DNA of 64,000 bases from Amaurobius ferox. Its lineage: Eukaryota > Arthropoda > Arachnida > Araneae > Amaurobiidae. Shown here piece after piece: positions 10,786-20,819 of the stretch. How positions within the stretch are numbered: position 1 is the first letter of the stretch; each line of letters begins with the position of its first letter. The stretch spans positions 119,023,653-119,087,652 of the forward strand of contig OX578140.1 in assembly GCA_951213105.1 (NCBI GenBank), written 5' to 3'. The notes beneath the pieces are model-generated. The model had not been told where the DNA came from and did no database searches. It saw only the letters and a program-made list of their open reading frames with translations. The translations under genes were made by a program, and so were the position numbers.

Positions 10786-11326
10786 CCTGATTCGAACTTT
10801 GGTAATATTTTTATAGGCAAAGTTCTCTCAAGAGTTTAATTTTTAATAAAGTAGAAGCCGGCTGTATGGTATCAGTCCCCATAGAAATTCACATTATTGT
10901 AGCATATAGCAAAGCAAATTTTCTTGCTACCATTGCAGGTATTAATTATTCCATGTTGATAACATGCTTCTTTAAAACAAAATATAAATATCCCTTACTT
11001 CATATTACGTTAAACAAATGAGTACTTAGAATGTTAACGATATTGTACACAAATATTTGATCAGAAATTATTTACAAATTGTGCTTTGTGTACAGGGATA
11101 ACTAAAATATGTAAATCCATGAAAGAAAGAATGTCAAATGTTTTTAACACTTTACAACAAAGTTGAAAAGTGTTTATGACTTTGTTCATTCTGTCTGTAT
11201 GTCCGTCCGTTAGCAGGATAACTGCAATAAATATGGCTTATTCAAAATGATATTTTAGTATGTGGTTCAGACGGTCTGTAGGACCTATGGGAATATAAAT
11301 GAATAATATCACCCAATTAGTTTTAG
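10786..11326. other. Non-coding stretch with dispersed-repeat phrase
   Basis: Mostly AT-rich. Around 11180-11225 it contains CTGTATGTCCGTCCGTTAGC followed by AGGATAACTG, a phrase reminiscent of widespread invertebrate repeats. No gene recognised. Confidence 0.4.
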
Positions 11327-11446
11327 GCCAACGGCCCTATCGTGCTGAAAAATCCGGTTCTCGTTAGATCACCGAAGTCAAGCAGTATCGGGCGCGGTTA
11401 GTACTTGGGTGGGTGACCACCTGGGAACACTGCGTGCTGTTGGCAC
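11327..11446 (+). rRNA. 5S rRNA-like sequence (pseudogene or SINE head)
   Basis: About 120 nt with the conserved metazoan 5S layout: start GCCAACGGCC, GATCACCGAAGTCAAGC, internal control region GGTTAGTACTTGGGTGGGTG and ACCACCTGGGAACAC, and end GTGCTGTTGGC, which pairs with the start. A TTTT run follows at 11447-11450 and could act as a Pol III terminator. A single copy joined directly to SINE body DNA argues for a 5S-headed retroposon or a 5S pseudogene rather than part of an rDNA array. The mid-region (GCTGAAAAATCCGG) differs from the usual sequence, consistent with loss of constraint. RNA genes on this strand would be read left to right. Confidence 0.8.
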
Positions 11447-11556
11447 TTTTCGAGCGCGGTAGCCCCGTGGTTTGCGCGCTGGATATGCGTGCTGTCACAA
11501 CCGCCGCTGTGTTCATGCGGAGTACGATCACGTTAAACATGTGAGTAACCCCGTAC
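11447..11556 (+). mobile_element. SINE body fused to 5S-like head
   Basis: Immediately after the 5S-like part comes GCGCGGTAGCCCCGTGG, resembling the tRNA-like head of the SINE at 10.5-10.8 kb. A deletion removes box B, then CCGCCGCTGTGTTCATGCGG and ATCACGTTAAACATGTGAG match that SINE's central domain. The 3' third (GTCTAAATTGGGTGG domain) is missing. It is either a composite 5S/tRNA SINE or a SINE inserted next to a 5S copy; I could not find convincing target duplications. Confidence 0.65.
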
Positions 11557-11559
11557 ACT

Positions 11560-12460
11560 ATTAAAAATAGTATGGATTTCATTTTTTGGACTTTTAGAAG
11601 ACTTTTGTAAGAACATCCATGTCACACATTTGCTCAATACATATGTATGTCACATCTGTGCACAACGTAGTGGTTAGCTTGTGAAGCTTTCAGTACTTTG
11701 CATTTTCCTATTTTAAAATATCTCCCAAGTATTGCATTCATTGATGATTCAGTGCACCTATTCATTTTAACTACTTTCTTAAATGAAGCAAAGTCTTGAA
11801 TTCTCCCTTTCCCATATATTTGAAAAGAAATCAAGACATTTTTCTTTGCTAAAAACAGTCGAAACGAATTCAGTAGTTTCTGAAACTTGGCATAAAAAAT
11901 ATCGCGTGATACACACAATCATTCTGAAAATAGTCGAGTCAGGTTCAGTAAGTGTTATAACCTGGCATTAAAATCTCACATGGTATGTCAGTTGTGAAAA
12001 TAGACATTCAATATAATTTAAAACAGTTAAAAATTCGCGTTAACTATAGGCGTTTCATAACATTTTTATGAATATCATAAAAAAAATCTGACAACATTCC
12101 TAGTAAAATTAAAAAAAATTGTCGAAACGTGTTCAGCAAGTATTACAACCTATCCCTAAAATCTGGGATGTTTCTAAAACATGTCAGTAAAATCTTGGCT
12201 GGTATATACACACCTCTTCTAAAATTGTCAAATCCTATTCCCAAGTTGTGGTAAAATTTATAACATCTCTTGTTTAAAATGCGATATGCTATTTCGCTAT
12301 GGAGTGCTAGAAATCCCCCATTACTTTAAAAGTCATTCAATGAGCACTGGGTTACCACAAAAATTAATGATTTCATTAAAATTATTAAAATTCAATGACA
12401 CACTCATTCCCTACCATACATCCCGTCATTAAAATTCATTGATAAATGACCATCTTAATG
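11560..12460. repeat. Diverged low-copy tandem repeats
   Basis: Variants of GAAAATAGTCGAGTCAGGTT, followed by GTTATAACCTGGCATTAAAA, recur at about 11860-11900, 11925-11970, 12115-12160 and 12225-12260 with heavy divergence. No fixed period could be set by eye. Coding is unlikely; the small frames at 11634-11971 overlap on both strands. Confidence 0.4.
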
Positions 12461-12466
12461 TAAAAA

Positions 12467-13040
12467 ATTAATTATCTTCGTTCAAATCATTAAAACATTT
12501 ATTAGCATGAAATAATTCTTTATTAAAAAAAATTATGAAACCCATCCGCGAATATTCATTAAGTCCCCGTTCGATTACCTTCCATTCTAATGATACTTAA
12601 AATATTCATTAACACAGAACCTAATTCTATTAAAATTCTATTCCACACATCTATTTCATTTACGCACTCAAGTGCTAATAGAGGGAGCCACCACCGCCCA
12701 AAACTTCGTAGATGTCTTCAAACACCTTCCAAAAATAGTGCATTCCATAAAAGAATAATTACTCTCGTTCAAATCATTAAAACATTTATTACCGTGAAAT
12801 AATTCTTTACTAAAAAAAAATTATGAAACCCATCCGCAAATATTAAGTCCCTGTTCGAATACCTCCTTTTCTAATGATACATAAAATATTCATTAACACA
12901 GAACCTAATTCTATTAAAATTCAATAGCATACATCTATTTCATTAACGCGCTCAAGTGCCAATAGAGGGAGCCACCACCACCCAAAACTTCGTAGATGTC
13001 TTCAGACACTTTCCAAAAATAATGATTTCCATAAAAAAAA
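12467..13040 (+). repeat. Two tandem copies of a ~287-bp unit
   Basis: CGTTCAAATCATTAAAACAT occurs at 12479 and 12766. Both copies continue through ACACAGAACCTAATTCTATT and GAGGGAGCCACCACC to CCAAAACTTCGTAGATGTCT with small indels. The neighbouring DNA (12330-13200) is full of CATTAA/ATTAAAATT words. The GAGGGAGCCACCA phrase recurs at 13453. Confidence 0.85.
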
Positions 13041-13269
13041 TAATGACGTCCAAACCTAACACATTTCATTAAAAAATTAATCCTCATCGTTATTAAAATT
13101 CAATCATGAGTACAATCCATGTTTTCATAATGAACTCTATTAATTCATTAACAAATAATTAAAATCTTAATTCATTCGCGCTCATTAAATCCAATCGTCG
13201 AAAATCGCAAAATACTCCAAGTACCCACTCTTCAAAAAATAAACAAGCAACACATGCCTCATTCACCCT

Positions 13270-13700
13270 CTACCTTCAAGTCCCAGTCTGTATACTGGTT
13301 AGAGCGCTCTCCTACGGAGCGAGGGGTCCTGAGTTCGATTCCAGCTCAGTTCCGAACCAATCTTCCCTTTTATCTTCCACAGTTCTCCATCCAGCCAATA
13401 GCCACAAAAACTTTCAGGATGTCCTCCAAGGTCTTATCCCATTCTCCCAACAGAGGGAGCCACCAAAACTCCAAGATGACCTGCAAGGTCTTCTTCATCA
13501 TCGGATCCCAAGGTACTTTAGGATCGGATCCCACTCTCTGTGTCAACCAAAGAGCTAGAATCACTAGAGGTAGCCTTTTCATTATTTGGTGATCTGAAAA
13601 ACATGGCCATTATGTCTCCCATAGCTGCTACAAATGAGAGCCAGATTTGGCACATTCTCGCTAGAACGGCGCATTGTAGCAGTTCCAGAAAATTGTAAAA
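13270..13700 (+). repeat. tRNA-headed repeat with open frames on both strands
   Basis: 13290-13352 has a box A-like ACTGGTTAGAGCGC and a box B-like GAGTTCGATTCCAGC, so it resembles a tRNA-derived SINE head. Downstream, 13350-13700 is relatively GC-rich for this window. It contains a GAGGGAGCCACCA phrase shared with 12681 and 12965 and is open for 60-112 codons in three frames (13254-13592 plus; 13370-13582 and 13518-13709 minus). I recognise no protein family in those frames. A long SINE is the simplest reading. Confidence 0.45.
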
Positions 13701-13709
13701 ATGTGCCAT

Positions 13710-14639
13710 TGTGGTAGTTTGTTCATTGACGCAACTTTCTTTTTTAAGAATCTTAAACTACGTATTTTTAATTCTCTAAAATATAGTTTCAAAATGCGTG
13801 GATAAAGATTCTGGAACACTTTCTTTTCTTATACATTAATTTTCAAATTTTGTTACGACTGTTTTAGCTTTCTTTTTCAAATTGTCATTGCAAATTATTT
13901 TTAATTAATATTTCAGTATTTTTTTTTTCCTTAAACATAAATTATATATATAAATAACATTTTGTTAACGAGATATAGGTAATATTTGAGCAAATCGTTG
14001 CCTTTTGGCCTTGATTATTTAAAGATAAATCTTATACCTAATTTATCTGTTTTCACAAGATTTCAGTATATTACAAGTAGTAACTTTTAGTAACCACTTA
14101 ATTTTAAAATTATGTTTGGCACTTTACTACAAATTAAATAAAAAAAAAATTAAGCGTTAGGTTAATAATTAGCAAACATTATAAAATTTTTCGAAATGTT
14201 TTTCCAATCTAAATTTCTAGTCGAAAATTCTTCCAATTAAAATGTCGACCTCTTACGGGATTGCAAAAATTCATATTAAATTTTGAAATAAAATTAAAAA
14301 TTTTAATGACCCTGAAATAGAGTAGTTTTATTATTAATGCTTCTGCATTTATTTTTCTGAAGTTCTTCGGTGTACACTTTAGCGACATGACAATCGAATT
14401 CTGAAATATTCAAATAATATAGATTTCATTAATAAATTTTGTGATTTTCTACAGGGTCCTGACATAAAATATGATAATTTAAAGTAGAAAAAATACCAGA
14501 TTCTATTTGCATCAGCGAATGCGTAATCAGCATTTGCATACAGTTATGCATTTTTAATTTTTCAGCATGCTGAAAATTTTTTTTCTGCTACTTTGCATAG
14601 TTTTTCAGTAACTTTTCCTGGGTATATCAATCCCCCCCT
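13710..14639. other. AT-rich non-coding stretch
   Basis: No gene, RNA or repeat identified. Many A/T homopolymer runs. Confidence 0.4.
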
Positions 14640-14894
14640 ATTTTTTTTGTTTTATTAGATCTGTTATTCTAACCTCAAAAGTTAAAACAGATACGCAAGT
14701 AGTATCCATACGCATGTCTGAGCGCACAGACTCTTTTTACACTAAAAGACATGATTTTATAGCTTATTTTATCTTTTTTTATGAAAAAAAAAAGGTCTTT
14801 ATCCATTTTAATATTAAAAACATGATTTTTATAGCTAAAAAGGTGTATATATACCTTTTTTACATTAAGACCAAATTTTAACAATGAATTACTG

Positions 14895-15240
14895 AACTTT
14901 AGTTAAAAAGCTAGACATATAAAATAAATGCGTGAAAAAAGAGGACTTCCAAATGAATGGAAGTCCTCTAATATATGTACCTTTAAACAGTGAACTTTTT
15001 TAGTTAAAAAGCTAGACATATTAAAAGTATGCAGTGAATTATTTAAAATAAATGCGTGAAAAAAGAGGACCTCCAAATGAATGGAAGTCCTCTAATATAT
15101 TAAAAATGTGTATATATACCTTATAACAGTGAACTTTTTTAGTTAAAAAGCTAGATTTATTAAAAGTATGATTTCACAGTGAATTATATAAAATAAATGC
15201 GTGAAGAAAGAGGACCTCCAAATGAATGGAAGCCCCTGTT
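14895..15240. repeat. Three tandem ~125-145 bp units, each with a hairpin
   Basis: Each unit contains AGTTAAAAAGCTAGA, then AAATAAATGCGTGAA, then a hairpin whose arms are GAGGACTTCC and GGAAGTCCTC around AAATGAAT. The hairpins lie at 14941-14968, 15065-15092 and 15210-15236. Hairpin 1 is a perfect pairing; hairpin 2 has one substitution (ACCTCC) and hairpin 3 more. Tandem repeats near the ends are common in Polintons, which fits the neighbouring polymerase fragment. Confidence 0.85.
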
Positions 15241-15383
15241 TTTAAAGGGTGGGGTTGAGACCCCCCCATATATTTAATAGAAAAACTCAAAATGTTTAAC
15301 TAAATCTAAACATTTTTTATAAAATTAAAAAGAATTATAAAAATATGAAATCATTATGAATATACAAAACATATGATAATTAT

Positions 15384-15408
15384 AGTGGGGGGTGACGCCC
15401 CCCCCACT
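15384..15408. terminator. G/C-rich hairpin between repeat array and ORF
   Basis: GTGGGGGG, TGACG, then CCCCCCCCAC form a perfect stem just 3' of the minus-strand ORF stop codon at 15418. A second weaker one (GGTGGGGTTGAGACCCCCCC) is at 15247-15267. They could be 3'-end or transcription-stop structures for the ORF; that role is inferred from position only. Confidence 0.4.
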
Positions 15409-15417
15409 GAAAAATGA

Positions 15418-15717
15418 TTAAGCTTTCTCTAATTCATATTCGTATTTATCATCAATCATACCCGAATACTTAAATATATATCTACCTTTATTGATTTTAT
15501 TTATTGATACATCAGAAAGTTTTCCATGTTTATTCGCAAGGTAATACTCTTTTTCTTCAACTTCCACATCTAACTTTACGATTACTGAATCTCCATATTT
15601 AGTATTAATTTTTCTCAATGATATCAGATCATATTCCCCAGGATTTAAATCATTTAATTTAAACGTTTTGGGATAACCTCTCAGTCTATTGAACTCTTCC
15701 ATTTTATTAGTAAACAT
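15418..15717 (-). CDS. 99-aa ORF beside Polinton polymerase, function unknown
   Basis: I do not recognise this protein with certainty. It is a complete frame from ATG at 15717 to a stop at 15418. It is rich in Lys, Glu and Asp and has a pattern of short alternating strands: RGYPKTFKLNDLNPGEYDL, then KYGDSVIVKLDVEVEEKEYY, then LSDVSINKINKGRYIFKYSG near the C-terminus. That pattern (KYGDSVIVKL, then a loop, then a final strand) suggests a small beta-barrel such as an OB fold. A single-stranded DNA-binding role would suit a neighbour of a DNA polymerase, but this is inference. There is no signal peptide or membrane segment. It lies about 190 bp downstream of the polymerase fragment on the same strand. 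Its uninterrupted frame among decayed DNA is notable. Confidence 0.55.
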   Translation of the reverse strand: MFTNKMEEFNRLRGYPKTFKLNDLNPGEYDLISLRKINTKYGDSVIVKLDVEVEEKEYYLANKHGKLSDVSINKINKGRYIFKYSGMIDDKYEYELEKA

Positions 15718-15905
15718 TTTTATAAATATAAATTCACCCTGCTAATCGTAATAGAATAAGTTCTTTGAAATAACATATAAAACTCTTAATCCTTTGAAAA
15801 CTTTCTGATAATAGTTTTTTAGTATGATCATATTTATTATACAATTCTTTTCAAATAGTCTTCAGAATTTGTAAAATTTAAAGCTCCACCTAAGCACTCA
15901 TCCAT

Positions 15906-16226
15906 TTATATAGAATTAACATTTTTATAATGTCCTAAAGCTCTAGTATTCATACCATCTTCTAATGTAAATCTTTTATCATCTTTTGCTGATAAAGCTA
16001 TCTTGTTCACTTGAATTGAATACAATTCATGTTTCTTACTTCTAATTAAATTCTGTGTTCTATATTGATCTTTTTTATTTAATAAACAGTCTTTATAATC
16101 TTCAAATGATATTCTGTTTTTAACGGTACTAGTCTTAGTTCCTTTAGACTTACTTCTTAGTCTCAAATTTTTTATAGTTTTCTTTATCTTCTTCATTATT
16201 ATTATATTACTCAGGTCAAAGGTCAT
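15906..16226 (-). pseudogene. DNA polymerase B C-terminus (Polinton/adintovirus type)
   Basis: The frame's C-terminal two thirds has the layout I associate with the tail of protein-primed family B polymerases of Polintons and adintoviruses: basic SKGTKTSTVKNRISFEDYKD, then NLIRSKKHELYSIQVNKIAL, then SAKDDKRF and a final GHYKN. In the complete enzyme (over 1,000 aa) this segment follows the palm and thumb and carries no catalytic aspartates. The exonuclease and palm motifs (DTDS-like) are absent upstream, where the DNA changes at about 16200 to an unrelated GC-rich repeat. The first ~15 residues (from ATG at 16226) are probably not native. A 3'-terminal fragment only, so not functional. The family call is from memory of the motif and needs a profile search. 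Confidence 0.7.
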
Positions 16227-16228
16227 CC

Positions 16229-16450
16229 CCTCTCAAGACAATTCACTCCGAGGGTATGAGTCATCAGGCCTCTTTCGAAAGAGGCATCTGGTGCTGCTCC
16301 GCCTCACCAAACTTCCTCCCAAAAGAGGGGGGTCTCAAGCGGGGTCGGCGGGATTTCTTCTTGTTATCGGGCCTAGATGCAGGATTCGTGACGTCACAAC
16401 TTACATCCCATCCACGGCGTTTACACTTTGCTCCAGTTCTTAATCAGCGT
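16229..16450 (+). repeat. GC-rich repeat, left copy of an inverted pair
   Basis: Contains CTCTTTCGAAAGAG, CTTCCTCCCAAAAGAGGGG, GGGGTCGGCGGGATT, TTATCGGGCCTA and GTGACGTCAC in this order. The complement of 20090-20395 has the same landmarks in the same order, so the two are inverted copies about 3.7 kb apart. Inside are small perfect palindromes of the CTCTTT/AAAGAG type. The 78-codon frame 16256-16492 merely crosses it. Confidence 0.75.
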
Positions 16451-16739
16451 CGATTATGGAGTCAATATTTTAGAGTGATAGAAGTTGGTTGAAGTAAAAA
16501 TGATTTAATTGAATAAATATAACGAAAACAAATTATATTTATATATAAAGAAGGAATATAAATAAGATTGTAAAGTAAAAAAATACTGAATATTTCCGTA
16601 GTTACGAGTTTTTTTTTTTTCTTTTCTTCTAAAAGATTCAATGCCAGGTTTTAACCTTTTGAATTTTATTTTTCCATAAAATTCATTTATTTGAGAAATC
16701 TGGCTTTTGTTCTTAAATAACCTAATGCACAAAACACAT

Positions 16740-17110
16740 TATGACCTCTTATATATATATATAATAATGCTTTTGGGCAGAGTTAATTAAATTTCTAATT
16801 ACATAGTTCTCCTAAAACATTTTTGTAATAAGGTGTTTCAAAAGTTTTAACTATCAGATTTACATAACATATATCCTAATATACATACATACTTAATAAT
16901 AATATTTAATAATTAATATACTATTAATAATTATTTAATACTATTAATTAATATAATATTAATACTATTAATTAATATAATATTAATACTTATTTAATAG
17001 TAATATACATACATACTTAATAATACATACATACTTAATAGTAATATACATACATACTTAATAATATATATATACTTAATAATAATATGCATACTTAATG
17101 CATACATAAT
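16740..17110. repeat. Degenerate TACATACATACTTAATAATA simple repeat
   Basis: Irregular repetition of ATACATACATACTTAATA and AATTAATATAATATTAATAC words, nearly pure A/T. A short-motif low-complexity tract. Confidence 0.8.
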
Positions 17111-20089
17111 GTTCTGTTTCTTGGGCAAATTTTCTGGATTTATCTAAGTAGTTTTTAACAAATGATACAAAGATTTTCTTAGTTTTATATAAGGAGAATG
17201 TATATTAGATAAATCTATCTTAATACTCATTTATTTTATATTGTTAAAAAGGAGTATAATGTGTTTATATTTAAATGAATATATGTTGTTAATTATTGTA
17301 AATAAATTATTTATACCTTATATTTCAAGTTTGATTATTTTAGTTTTGTATTCTAAGCTTTTACATATCAATGCGAAATGTTCCATAACTTGAGATGATG
17401 TGATTATGATGCCAATATTATGATTAGTAGAGAATTGCGTTTTATAATTATGTATATCAATAACAAAGTAAAATGTTTCAGGCATTCAAAATAACTTTAC
17501 ATACATACATTTTGCAATAAACTGAACTGTGTAAATTAGCTTACAAAATGCTCCCCCCCCCCTTAAAAAAAAAAAAAGAATACTCCGTGATTGCTAGTAT
17601 CAGAAATATAAATTATTTTTATATATTTTAGATGCTAACTACATATGAAGACGATTTTATTTTATTAATTTTATTTTTGGATTACTTAGAGGACCACCTA
17701 TTTTACATATCAGTGAAACATGTCCATCATAAGTATTTTTTATACTGCTATATTAAAAACATTATTTTTAATTGCGGTATTAGTGGTATATGAGATTTTT
17801 TGTATCTGGGCCATGCAGTAAGGTCTTATGTGTTTTTAATAAAAGATGAGTTATACCGATTTTGTAATAATTAAAATGTATTCGGTATAAATATGCATAT
17901 TTTTTTCTCTATATATCGATTTGTCTTGAATAAAGTTTCTTAAAATGGTGTTACACTTTTTCCACTAATTCAAGTTTATACGTCATAATTTAGCTTAAAA
18001 ACGAAGATTAAATGAGAAAAACTTTCTTTTTTGACTTTTAAGAATGAATTCTTTAAACAGTTTCATGAAATAAAACATTTATATATATATATATATATAT
18101 ATATTACAATAAGCATATATTTATAGTTTTAAAAATATATTAAATTTAATTTTAGCATATTATTTTTAATTTGATGTTTAGTTTATAAAGATCCAAGTTT
18201 AATTTATATACATTATTTCGATTTAATTTATATATATAAGATTATTTTGTTTCTCATTTCCGCACATTTGTCATATTAAATAGATAAAATAATAACATGG
18301 GATAATGAATTAAAAATAATACGCTTTTTAAAAAAGCAATTAAAAAAAGAAAAGAAAAAGATATATTGTTTACCAAAAATGAATGTCAAAAGCATTTAAG
18401 AAAAATTGGTCTTAGCCCTTTAAGCGGGAGTAATGGGGGTTGCACATGTGAACGGGTCTAGAATGGATCCCGGAAAATACCCCCTTTTTCACCCCAATGT
18501 TTCATGGCCGGAAAATACGGCCTTGCATGTGAACGGGGCTTAAGTGATCACGCGCATTATGAATGACTATTTCGGAAGTTACATTTGTAATTGACAGCAG
18601 GGTTGTGATATAAACATATTTATTTTTTGTTATTGTGCACTTTCAGATTAAATTGAAATCCCTGTTTTGGTAAAATGAAATGTAGAGATTAGCGTGAATG
18701 ACAGGAAAAGACAGTAGTCTCAAATAGTAATAATTTAAAAGAAACTAAAAAATCGCTTTCGGGTGATACGCTTTTTTACAACAGAAATAATTTAATAAAT
18801 TTGAATAAATCGGTTAAATATCAAATATAATACTGTATTACAATGACAAACTATTTTACCAAACTTATTTCAATAGCTTAAATCTTACCTGTTTTTTTTT
18901 CAAGGAAAATAATTGTAGACGTTACTTATTGACAGACGATTTTCACCTGTGATGTGAAGTTTTGAAAATTCTACTTTTAACACTTTAAGGTTGCTGAGTG
19001 TTGTCATCTGCATTTTAATGAAACAATAATAAGCTAAATAATCCACGAAAAGTTTTCGGAGCCAATATGAATTTGAGTTTTTCCAAAAAAAAATTATGAA
19101 ATTCAGATTTTTTTTTTTGTAATTACAAAAATGCATGTAAAAAAAAAATTGTGTATTTCACATTTTTATATTTAATACACATGTGCATAAAATAAATAAA
19201 ACCATTGGTTTCCAGTCTCTTTGGAGGTCAGATGATTGAAAGAATAAAGTTACATTATTCATTAATTGATAGTACTGTAGCAATAACATTCTCAATTTTA
19301 ATCTTGCCTTTTGCTACGACAATATGACAATTGCCCATAGACCATTTACAAATTGTAGATCAATGATTCCTTTTTGACTCACTAATAAAAAATCAAAACA
19401 CGTACACAAAAAGAACAAGATAATGTAAAAATTTTATTTACATGAAATTTTCAGCACATTTACTTTTTTAATTACTTACACCATAAAATTTGAGGGTGTA
19501 TAATCCATGAATATTTTTTTTTGGGGGGGGGGGTACCAAAAATTTTAGGGAGGGTGCAACAACAATCCGCAAAAATGTCTAACTCTACACTTTACATATA
19601 TAAATCGAACAATTGTTTACATTGACACCAACAAACCTTACTAAGAAAATTTTCATTATGCTAATGCATAAATAAAAAAACATGTATTTGCATTCTACTT
19701 ATTCCATTTATTTATACCCAGTTTCCATCAGCTTCTTACGTAGCAAAAATACTCGTTCAACGGACGAATTTGATGTTGGATTTGAAAAAAATTACGCTAC
19801 CTAAAATCTTGACATCCATGAATCTAGTTCTAGATCACTTCTAATCATGTTCTAGATTTTAAAAATACACTTAAAAGAAAACCCCTTTCGGTGATACATT
19901 CGTTAGACCTATACTGCATGTGCATCACTTTAAGTATCTTGAAAAAAGTGGACAAATCGATTACATTTTCCCTTAAATATTAGAAATTAACAACACCACG
20001 CATTATTATTATTACCTAGATAATAAAAATATTAACGATATAGCTTACCTTATTAGGATACACCTGTATCTTCGTCAATATTTACACGA
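17111..20089. other. AT-rich interval between the GC-rich inverted repeats
   Basis: No coding or RNA gene recognised over about 3 kb. It contains a C10/A12 junction at 17551-17577, a (TA)n run at 18079-18105, a small GC-richer patch at 18420-18545 with CATGTGAACGGG repeated directly (18446 and 18525), and a G11 run at 19524-19534. If the flanking inverted repeats are ends of one element, this is its interior and it codes for nothing I can see. Confidence 0.45.
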
Positions 20090-20395
20090 TCATACTTTCA
20101 AACACATGCTGTAAGTTGCAAATTGTGGGATGTACTTTATGACGTCACGAGCTACAGCAGCGCCGCAGGCATAGGCCCGATAAGGAGCTGAACTAATCCC
20201 GCCGGCCCCGTCTCAAGAGGGGAAGGAACTCAAGAGAGGATCCTCCGGGAGGAAAGACCCTCTGAGAGGATCCTCTCAAAGAGGGAAACACCCTCCCCAA
20301 AGAGGCAAATTCCCTCCCAAAAGAGGAAGCTTCCTCCTGCTGCTCCTTCCCGGTGAACGCCCCTTTCTTTACTACTCTCGTGGATCTAGCACGTT
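20090..20395 (-). repeat. GC-rich repeat, right copy of an inverted pair
   Basis: Reverse complement of the 16229-16450 repeat, but longer. It has extra copies of the CTCAAAGAGG/CCTCTGAGAGG/TCCTCCCGGAGGA type, making it a string of short hairpins. It includes TGACGTCA at 20140. The 68-codon minus-strand frame here (20193-20399) is a by-product of the purine-rich repeat. Confidence 0.75.
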
Positions 20396-20489
20396 CCATT
20401 CATGACAAAGATACTCCGAGTAATACTTCTGTATTTGAACACCAATAGTCATTTATCTGCTGTAAGAATAACTTATTTCTTAGTGCATA

Positions 20490-20585
20490 ACGCTTGGCGA
20501 GATTTCGGCGACGAATTTGGCGGAATATCGCCAACTTGGCGACTTTTTGAAATGTTGCCAAATTAACGAAAATCTCGCCAAATGG
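20490..20585. repeat. Short foldback around TGGCGAGATTT
   Basis: CTTGGCGAGATTTCGG near 20492 and CGAAAATCTCGCCAAA near 20568-20583 are inverted to each other, with further TTGGCG/CGCCAA words between. About 90 bp. Possibly a tiny MITE; no target duplication was identified. Confidence 0.5.
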
Positions 20586-20819
20586 ATAAAAATGACGGTA
20601 AATCAATGAAAATGACGACTAATTGTCGAAAATTCAATGTCTTGGAAAGAATATTAGTATCTGCTATAAGAAAAACCTATTTTTTTATTGTAAAAGTAGT
20701 AAATTCATTACATTATATAAGGAAAGTCATGTGTTGCCCACATCAGATTTTTTTTTTAAAGTAGTTTATTTTTAAATATTTTCATTCTTGATAAAGAAAA
20801 GTTATAAAATAATTATATT

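Larger units (their letters stand above)
14640..16230 (-). mobile_element. Polinton/Maverick remnant
   Basis: This segment holds a fragment of protein-primed DNA polymerase B (15906-16226), a compact 99-aa frame (15418-15717) and three tandem hairpin units (14.9-15.24 kb). Both frames are on the minus strand, so the polymerase end is to the right. Between them (15720-15905) the minus strand reads MDECLGGALNFTNSEDYLKR and then stops; a second short frame holds YNKYDHTKKLLSESFQRIKS. Either could be the trace of another small gene. Polintons are 15-20 kb DNA transposons related to adintoviruses; this is a short decayed piece. Integrase, protease and capsid genes are absent, and I could not fix its ends. 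Confidence 0.65.

Noticed and set aside
13283..13352. Functional tRNA gene
   Set aside because: Internal promoter boxes resemble a tRNA but a proper cloverleaf could not be drawn.
18420..18545. MITE with GGGCTTAAG ends
   Set aside because: Only short, imperfect end similarity and no clear target duplication; a repeated CATGTGAACGGG is the only firm feature.
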